A stretch of DNA of 7,227 bases, taken from Candidatus Cibiobacter qucibialis. Lineage in GTDB: Bacteria > Bacillota > Clostridia > Oscillospirales > Ruminococcaceae. A program made the position numbers and the translations under genes. The stretch lies in contig SAUS01000013.1 in assembly GCA_004000625.1 (NCBI GenBank), forward strand, positions 1-7,227. Direction: 5' to 3'. Shown piece by piece: positions 1 through 4,455 of this stretch. The notes under the pieces are model-generated. The model did no database searches. It had not been told where the DNA came from and saw only the letters and a list, made by a program, of their open reading frames with translations. Position 1 is the stretch's first letter; each line of letters starts with the position of its first letter.

Positions 1-1269
1 AAAATAGCGGTGGGAGGATTGAATCGTGTAGGGTGCGCCGTCCGTCCCGGTTGTGGCGCGGGTGTATGGCTCCGCACGGCAGAGCACCAGCAGCCGGTCT
101 TGCAGCTGGGCCAGGATGGTGGTGCTGGTGTGGTCGTACCCGTTCCAGTTCAGCGGCGGCAGGGCGGGCTTTTCCGCTACGGTGCCGGCGGCAAGGTCAA
201 CCAGGTAGACGGGTGTTTTTGTTTCGGCGTTGTCGTCCGTCCAGTCGTTGGAATAGTACTCCACAACCAGCTGGCCGTTCAGGATGCGGGTAATTGTCAC
301 ATCAAACGCACCGCGCCCCTCATATGGGTCAGGCGGCAGGGCATCGGTTACGGTGCGGGTTTGCCGGTCAGCCAGCCCGGTGGCGGTCAGCTCGCCGGTG
401 GTGTAGTCATATTCATATAAAGTATCGTCCAGCACAGCGGTGCTTATATTAGTGGTGCGCCCGGCGGAAGCGTTGGTGATCGGGTATTCCCGCAGCAGTT
501 CTGCCGCGCCGGTGTCGGCATCTACTAGGTACAGGCAGGAAGTCTGTGGCTCGCTGCTGTCATAATAAGGAGATACCGAAACCACCAGCTGCCGCCCGGT
601 GCAGCCGATGATGTTGGCGGATTGCCCGCTGGTATCCCCGGCATCAAACAGGGTGGTGATGCCGCCGGTGGACAGATCGAGGCGTTTGATGCGGTCATAG
701 CTGTCCCCGCTGGGGCAGGTGGAAAACCAGAGGGAAGAACCGTCCGTGTAGCAATAGAAACTTGAAATGTAATTGCAGTGGTACAGTACCTGTTCCACGC
801 CGTAATCCTGATTCAGCCGCACGATGGACATGCCGTCGGAATCATATCCATAGACAAAGGAAAGATAAGTGCCGTCCCCAACCGGGCAGGGCAGCGTGAC
901 GGGCACGCCGGTAAAAAAGCAGGCCGGGCAGCTTGGGCTGTCATGCGTGCAGCCGGTAATATGGCAGGCCGGGGCCTGGGTGCCGGTCTGGTAGTCCGCA
1001 TAGAGCACCTGCTGGTAATCGCCCGAAGCGGCAGTCATGGAGGTATAATATCCGTTTTCATCCCCCTGGTACAGCGGGCGCAGGCTGGGGAGATCAGGTT
1101 TCGCTGCCGGTTCCGCGGCGGCAGGGGAGGGGGACGGCTCCGCCGCAGAACTGCCGGAAGAGCCCGGCACAGCGCTGCAGCCGGAAAAGGCAACACAAAC
1201 GGCGGGCACAAGCAGCAGTGCAGCCAGGCGCACAGCGCACGGCATGGTCTGGTTGAACGTCTTTTTCAT
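1..1269 (-). CDS. Partial lipoprotein with cysteine cluster and propeller-like repeats
   Basis: The minus strand stays open from an ATG at 1269-1267 to the left edge, giving 423 codons with no stop, so the C-terminus lies outside the window. A short basic start (MKKTFNQ) and a hydrophobic stretch (residues 12-28) end in a lipobox-like FSGC with the lipidated Cys at residue 31. A Ser/Pro/Ala/Glu-rich linker runs to about residue 60. This fits export and anchoring on the outer face of the membrane. Residues 102-117 hold a cluster C-x4-C-x6-C-x2-C with His103 and His109. Segments around residues 149, 194, 246, 284 and 354 share a loose pattern of hydrophobic strand, Asp, two to three residues, Gly, then a second strand (for example IKRLDLSTGGITTL and LYLVDADTGAAELL), as in beta-propeller blades. 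An AGGAGG lies 8 nt upstream, and the gene starts 14 nt after the preceding gene of the two-component operon. I do not recognise a named family; a sensory, ligand-binding or scaffold role is inference. Confidence 0.85.
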   Translation of the reverse strand, partial: MKKTFNQTMPCAVRLAALLLVPAVCVAFSGCSAVPGSSGSSAAEPSPSPAAAEPAAKPDLPSLRPLYQGDENGYYTSMTAASGDYQQVLYADYQTGTQAPACHITGCTHDSPSCPACFFTGVPVTLPCPVGDGTYLSFVYGYDSDGMSIVRLNQDYGVEQVLYHCNYISSFYCYTDGSSLWFSTCPSGDSYDRIKRLDLSTGGITTLFDAGDTSGQSANIIGCTGRQLVVSVSPYYDSSEPQTSCLYLVDADTGAAELLREYPITNASAGRTTNISTAVLDDTLYEYDYTTGELTATGLADRQTRTVTDALPPDPYEGRGAFDVTITRILNGQLVVEYYSNDWTDDNAETKTPVYLVDLAAGTVAEKPALPPLNWNGYDHTSTTILAQLQDRLLVLCRAEPYTRATTGTDGAPYTIQSSHRYF

Positions 1270-1277
1270 GGGGCAAA

Positions 1278-1283
1278 CCTCCT
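1278..1283 (-). promoter_or_regulatory. Ribosome binding site of the lipoprotein gene
   Basis: On the minus strand this reads AGGAGG, 8 nt before the ATG at 1269. It lies entirely in the 14-nt gap after the TAA of the upstream gene (1286-1284). It fixes the lipoprotein start and shows that the gene is read from the same transcript. Confidence 0.85.
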
Positions 1284-2012
1284 TTATGGCGTAACATCCC
1301 CGCGGTAAGCGGCGGCATCCTGCGGGGAGAGCGATGCTGCCGACACCCGCAGCCCTTGCCCGCTGCGGGCCACGCAAAGGTAAAGCTGGGCACTGACGCT
1401 GTAGCGTACCGCGCAGGGCTCGTGCAGCTGCAGGGGCAGCGTTTCCCAATCGGTGATCGCATCCCCGCCTAAAAATGCGGCGTAAGCATCCGCTATTTCA
1501 TCCAGCGCGGAATCCGCAAAGCTGCACTGCTCCACCGTAAACCCAACGGGCAGGCCGCTGGCTGTCAGGGTGAGGGTGACATGGATCTCATCGGATGTAA
1601 AAACATATTCGCTCTGGCCGGTATCGTCAGTGTAGGTAGTACAACTGTCTGTTTGCTGCATGGCGGAAAGAAGCACATCCGCCATGCTGGCAGGCAGTAC
1701 CCCGGCCGCCTGCAGCTGCTGCACCGCGGCAAGGGTGGGGGCAGTGCTGGCTGGAGTTGAATCAGGCTCCACCATGGTGCGGGATGTATTTTGCCAGGTC
1801 ATACGCCAGCAGTAAAGCTCCCGTGCGGCAGCACAGCTGCGCCCGGCGGGGCTTAACGCTTCAGCATCCTGCTGCACCGCAATGCTGTGCCCGGCGGCAC
1901 GGTCCAGCACGGCAAAAACCGGCAGCGGCAGGGCCAAAGCCGCTGCAGAAAGTGCAATAGCCACAGCAGCCAACCGCAGTGCAGGCGGAAAAAACATTTT
2001 CCTTTCCCTCAT
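1284..2012 (-). CDS. Membrane-anchored or secreted protein of unknown function, third gene of the two-component operon
   Basis: The protein has 242 residues. The start is the ATG at 2012-2010, which overlaps the TGA of the histidine kinase gene as ATGA and has GGAGGT 6 nt upstream. A longer in-frame version from 2129 is possible but would overlap the kinase by about 120 nt and lacks this site. Residues 1-5 are basic (MRERK) and residues 11-35 are a hydrophobic Ala/Leu stretch ending near VFA. This is a signal peptide or an N-terminal membrane anchor, so the rest should sit outside the membrane. The exported part has six cysteines (60, 68, 124, 163, 200, 213), which could form up to three disulfides. 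It also has a Thr/Ser/Pro linker at about 78-93 and a region at 133-160 that looks like beta strands. No catalytic motif or known domain is recognised. Its tight coupling to the kinase gene suggests a partner or output of that signalling pair, which is inference. Confidence 0.85.
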   Translation of the reverse strand: MRERKMFFPPALRLAAVAIALSAAALALPLPVFAVLDRAAGHSIAVQQDAEALSPAGRSCAAARELYCWRMTWQNTSRTMVEPDSTPASTAPTLAAVQQLQAAGVLPASMADVLLSAMQQTDSCTTYTDDTGQSEYVFTSDEIHVTLTLTASGLPVGFTVEQCSFADSALDEIADAYAAFLGGDAITDWETLPLQLHEPCAVRYSVSAQLYLCVARSGQGLRVSAASLSPQDAAAYRGDVTP

Positions 2013-3406
2013 GGCTCTACCTCCGGTTGGCTGCCCGCTTTTTGCAGGCAGAAGCTGACCGTGGTTCCCTGGCTGGGCACACTTGCAAATTGCAGCGTTG
2101 TGCCGTGCAAGGCGGCAATTCTGGCGCACAGGGCAAGCCCCATGCCGCTGCCGCCCTGCTCCCGTGCACGGGATTTATCTACCATATAAAACGGCTCGGT
2201 AACGCGGGCCAGTTCCTGCGGCGGAATGCCGCAGCCGGTATCCTGTACGCGGATGGTCAGCCGGGTGGGTGTTTCGTCCAGCAGCACTTCCACTTTGCCA
2301 TCCGCCGGGGTGGCTTTGCGGGCATTCTGGATCAGGTTGTACAGCATATCGCACAACAGTTCCGGCTGGGCCAGCACCACGGCGTCACTGCGGGGTAGGG
2401 TGGGCACCGGGCTGCCCTGGGGCAGGGCGCGGCGCAGGCTTTGCAGCACACGGCCCAGGGGTACGGCTTCCAGCTGCGGGGGCTGTTGTTCCAGCCCCAT
2501 CAAAGCCAACAGGTTCCCGCTCAACGCTTCCAACCGCTTGCTTTCGTGGTAGATATAATCAGCGGCGGTGCGGCGGGTGGCGGGGCTCACCTCGCCGCTG
2601 CGCAGGATATCGGCAAAGCCGAGGATGCTCGTCATCGGGGTTTTCAGCTCGTGGGTAAACGCGGCCACAAAATCATCTTTCTGGCGGGCGTTCTGCTGCA
2701 AGGTCTGCACGGTGCCCTCCACCGCCTGGGCCATCTCGTCAAAGCTGCGGCTTAAACTGGCAATTTCGTCACTGCCATGGATGGCCGTGCGCTGGCTGTA
2801 GGCCCCGGCGGCAATCTGGCGGCTGGCCTGCTCCAGCTGCTCCAGCGGGCGGGTCATGCGGCGGCAGAGCAGCAGAACCAGGCCCCCGGCCAGCACCATG
2901 GCCAAAAGTTCTACGATCAGTGCATTTCGGGTGCGGGCCTGCCGCGCCTGCCACACGGGGGCGGCATCCTGCGCAATGACCAAGGTGATGCAGCGTTCCG
3001 GCAGAACGACCGTTCCGGCGCACAGCAGGGTATGGTTGTTCGCCAGCACCATGCGCGGCTCGCCGTCCTGGGCAAGCAGGGCTTCCACTTCGGATAAGGG
3101 AACCGCGGTGGGCAGGGCATAATACAGGGAGGTTCCATCCACACTGTAAGCGGCGCAGGCAAGGCTGTTCTGCTCGGTGATGGCCTGCAAATAGCTGCCC
3201 GCCCGTGCGGCCAGGCTGCCGCTGCCGGGTGTGACCAAGGTGCGCTGCATGGCGCGGCTTTCCCGCTGCCAGTCTGCAGATAACGTTTCCTGCGCGGTGT
3301 GCAGCTCCTGCCGGAACTGCTGCCCGATCAGCACCGTGTTGCACAGCGAAAGCACAACTGCCAGCACCACCAGCAGGGCAAGGGTCAGCTTATGGGCAAA
3401 CTTCAT
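2009..3406 (-). CDS. Membrane sensor histidine kinase (HAMP, HisKA, HATPase_c)
   Basis: The protein has 465 residues and autophosphorylates on a His, then passes the phosphate to the response regulator encoded just upstream. The first transmembrane helix spans about residues 7-28 and the second about 162-181. The roughly 130-residue loop between them is the presumed extracytoplasmic sensor; I do not recognise its fold. A HAMP linker follows at about 182-235, with Pro187 in the usual place. The HisKA motif (FTHELKTPMTSILGF) carries the phospho-acceptor His252. The ATP-binding domain has an N box (Asn357, Asn361), a G1 box (DTGCG, 389-393), an F box (EPFY, 404-407) and a G2 box (GGSGMGL, 418-424), all intact, so the kinase should be active. 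The start is ATG at 3406 with AGGAG at 3414-3418. The layout is that of the PhoR/ResE-like class of Firmicute kinases. The signal cannot be told from sequence alone. Confidence 0.96.
   Translation of the reverse strand: MKFAHKLTLALLVVLAVVLSLCNTVLIGQQFRQELHTAQETLSADWQRESRAMQRTLVTPGSGSLAARAGSYLQAITEQNSLACAAYSVDGTSLYYALPTAVPLSEVEALLAQDGEPRMVLANNHTLLCAGTVVLPERCITLVIAQDAAPVWQARQARTRNALIVELLAMVLAGGLVLLLCRRMTRPLEQLEQASRQIAAGAYSQRTAIHGSDEIASLSRSFDEMAQAVEGTVQTLQQNARQKDDFVAAFTHELKTPMTSILGFADILRSGEVSPATRRTAADYIYHESKRLEALSGNLLALMGLEQQPPQLEAVPLGRVLQSLRRALPQGSPVPTLPRSDAVVLAQPELLCDMLYNLIQNARKATPADGKVEVLLDETPTRLTIRVQDTGCGIPPQELARVTEPFYMVDKSRAREQGGSGMGLALCARIAALHGTTLQFASVPSQGTTVSFCLQKAGSQPEVEP
2019..2024 (-). 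promoter_or_regulatory. Ribosome binding site inside the kinase 3' end
   Basis: On the minus strand this reads GGAGGT, 6 nt before the ATG at 2012. It is embedded in the last codons of the histidine kinase gene. Together with the ATGA overlap it indicates translational coupling and decides the start of the 242-residue protein over the longer upstream alternative. Confidence 0.8.
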
Positions 3407-3422
3407 GGCAAAACTCCTGCTC

Positions 3423-3437
3423 TATATAATTTATATA
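3423..3437. repeat. AT-rich inverted repeat in the regulator-kinase gap
   Basis: TATATAA and TTATATA flank a single T, a 7+1+7 inverted repeat in the 52-nt gap between the response regulator stop and the kinase start. The gap is much richer in A and T than the genes on either side. It could be a weak internal promoter region, a regulator-binding site or a message-processing site. The sequence does not decide between these. Confidence 0.4.
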
Positions 3438-3458
3438 AAAGGATAGGCAAAGCGGCGC

Positions 3459-4118
3459 TCATTCCCCGCGCTCCAGCACATAGCCCACACGGAATACGGT
3501 GCGGATCTCGTTCTTCCAGCCCAGCTTTTTGCGCAGCCGCTGGATGTGCAGATCCAGCGTGCGGCTGTCATACTCGGCATCCAGCCCCCACACGCGCTCA
3601 TAGAGCACTTCGCGGTACAGCACAATGCCGCGGTTGCGCAGCAATACTTCCAGCAGGTCAAATTCCCGCGGGGTCAGGTGCAGCGGGGTGCCGCTGCGCG
3701 TTACCCGGCGGGCAGCCGGGTCCAGCACCACATCAAAAGCAGCAAGAGTACCCTGGGCTTTACCACAGCGGCGCAGCACCGCTTCCACCCGTGCCACAAG
3801 CTCGGTGGGTTCGAACGGCTTGGTAATGTAATCATCCGCGCCCAGGTGCAGCCCACGCACACGGTCCGCCACCGCGGCTTTGGCAGTCAAAAAAATCACC
3901 GGGGTCTGCACGCTGCGCAGGTAGTCCAGCAGCTCGTACCCATCGGGGCCGGGCAGCATAATGTCCAGCAGGGCCAGATCATAGGTGTTTGCTTCAATTT
4001 TATCGGCGGCCTCGGTGCCGGTGGCAGCTTCGTCACAGGTGTAGCCCGCGCGCTCCAGCGTCAGGCGGATCAGCGCACGGATGGGCGCTTCGTCATCCAC
4101 AATCAAAATAGGTTTCAT
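3459..4118 (-). CDS. OmpR/PhoB-family response regulator
   Basis: The protein has 219 residues and is a two-domain transcription factor. The receiver domain (about 1-115) begins MKPILIVDDE with the acidic pair Asp8/Asp9. It has the phosphorylation site Asp52 in LLDIMLPG, the switch Thr78 in FLTAK and the conserved Lys100 in ITKPFEP, all intact. The C-terminal winged-helix DNA-binding domain (about 124-216) has the family signatures LTPREFDLLEVLL, the VWG turn, a recognition-helix region around RTLDLHIQRLRKKLG, and the closing hairpin FRVGYVLE. The start is ATG at 4118 with AAAGGA 7 nt upstream. An in-frame ATG at 4256 would add a 46-residue tail not seen in this family, so it was not used. 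It is the first gene of the leftward operon and is presumably phosphorylated by the kinase that follows. Its targets are unknown, and autoregulation of the operon is common in the family but unproven here. Confidence 0.96.
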   Translation of the reverse strand: MKPILIVDDEAPIRALIRLTLERAGYTCDEAATGTEAADKIEANTYDLALLDIMLPGPDGYELLDYLRSVQTPVIFLTAKAAVADRVRGLHLGADDYITKPFEPTELVARVEAVLRRCGKAQGTLAAFDVVLDPAARRVTRSGTPLHLTPREFDLLEVLLRNRGIVLYREVLYERVWGLDAEYDSRTLDLHIQRLRKKLGWKNEIRTVFRVGYVLERGE

Positions 4119-4125
4119 GGGCGGA

Positions 4126-4131
4126 TCCTTT
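4126..4131 (-). promoter_or_regulatory. Ribosome binding site of the response regulator gene
   Basis: On the minus strand this reads AAAGGA, 7 nt before the ATG at 4118. It supports the 219-residue start over the in-frame ATG at 4256, which would sit close to the clpB promoter. Confidence 0.7.
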
Positions 4132-4170
4132 GTCGTTTTGGCTTTTTGTGCTTCTTCACTTTCTAATTCT

Positions 4171-4199
4171 ACTGTATACTTGTATCCAAAATCTTGCAA
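4171..4199 (-). promoter_or_regulatory. Candidate sigma-A promoter of the two-component operon
   Basis: On the minus strand TTGCAA (4199-4194) and TACAGT (4176-4171) are separated by 17 nt. Each hexamer matches the sigma-A consensus at four of six positions. This would start transcription near 4164 and leave a leader of about 45 nt before the response regulator ATG. The -35 element lies inside a perfect palindrome (4191-4202). The match is moderate, so this is a candidate only. Confidence 0.4.
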
Positions 4200-4202
4200 G
4201 AT
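4191..4202. repeat. Perfect 12-bp palindrome between the divergent promoters
   Basis: ATCTTGCAAGAT reads identically on both strands. It sits over the candidate -35 of the leftward operon and about 65 nt upstream of the clpB -35. It could be an operator for a dimeric repressor or activator. PhoB-type regulators usually prefer direct repeats, so it need not be the site of the neighbouring regulator. Confidence 0.45.
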
Positions 4203-4265
4203 GGAAAACGCCCGAAAAAGCAGGAAACTTTTTGACAGTTCATAAATCTTTTTCAATTTACCCTA

Positions 4266-4293
4266 TTGACAACGGTTGGCTATGTGTTACAAT
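4266..4293 (+). promoter_or_regulatory. Sigma-A promoter of clpB
   Basis: TTGACA (4266-4271) is a perfect -35 element. TACAAT (4288-4293) is a -10 with one mismatch, and the spacer is 16 nt. Transcription would begin near 4300, inside the CIRCE operator that follows. The leader to the clpB ATG would be about 155 nt. Confidence 0.85.
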
Positions 4294-4294
4294 A

Positions 4295-4321
4295 TTAGCA
4301 GTCGAACAGATAGAGTGCTAA
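4295..4321 (+). promoter_or_regulatory. CIRCE operator (HrcA binding site)
   Basis: The left arm TTAGCAGTC (4295-4303), a 9-nt spacer and the right arm GAGTGCTAA (4313-4321) match the CIRCE consensus TTAGCACTC-N9-GAGTGCTAA with a single change (C to G at position 7 of the left arm). CIRCE is the binding site of the heat-shock repressor HrcA. It starts 1 nt after the -10 box and covers the expected transcription start, the usual place for repression. It indicates that clpB is repressed at normal temperature and derepressed by heat or protein-folding stress. No CtsR-type heptad repeat (GGTCAAA) is seen nearby. hrcA itself is not in the window. Confidence 0.93.
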
Positions 4322-4383
4322 TAAAGATAATGCTTCCGCATAACGCCCTTGAACCTGCAAGAATATCAAGCCGCCGGGCACGA

Positions 4384-4409
4384 AGCAGCACTTGAACCGG
4401 TTCGCTGCT
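4384..4409 (+). other. Hairpin in the clpB 5' leader
   Basis: AGCAGC (4384-4389) pairs with GCTGCT (4404-4409). Inside it, the palindrome GAACCGGTTC (4394-4403) can add three base pairs around a CCGG loop, leaving a 4-nt bulge. The hairpin lies about 30 nt before the clpB ribosome binding site, so it does not cover it. It could stabilise the message or be chance; no riboswitch class is recognised. Confidence 0.45.
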
Positions 4410-4441
4410 AATAGATAGAAAACCATTATCGTTGCCGATAA

Positions 4442-4447
4442 AGGAGG
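4442..4447 (+). promoter_or_regulatory. Ribosome binding site of clpB
   Basis: AGGAGG lies 8 nt before the ATG at 4456. It fixes this ATG as the start and rules out the in-frame TTG at 4432, which lies upstream of the site. A small stem (TATCG 4427-4431 with CGATA 4436-4440) ends directly before it. Confidence 0.9.
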
Positions 4448-4455
4448 TTTGCGAT

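Noticed and set aside
778..1308. A 176-codon plus-strand open frame opposite the lipoprotein
   Set aside because: The minus-strand frame has a signal peptide, lipobox, ribosome binding site and operon context; this one has none of these.
2013..2129. 39-residue N-terminal extension of the 242-residue protein
   Set aside because: It overlaps kinase codons for the ATP-binding domain, and the ATG at 2012 has its own ribosome binding site followed directly by the hydrophobic signal segment.
3546..4166. A 206-codon plus-strand open frame opposite the response regulator
   Set aside because: Shadow of a clearly conserved gene; composition is typical of antisense translation and no domain is seen.
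4119..4256. 46-residue N-terminal extension of the response regulator
   Set aside because: The receiver fold starts exactly at MKPILIVDDE, an AAAGGA lies 7 nt before that ATG, and the extension is AT-rich promoter sequence that includes the candidate -10 and -35.
4432..4455. clpB starting at the in-frame TTG at 4432 (877 residues)
   Set aside because: The TTG lies upstream of the AGGAGG at 4442-4447. The ATG at 4456 has ideal spacing and gives the usual ClpB N-terminus.
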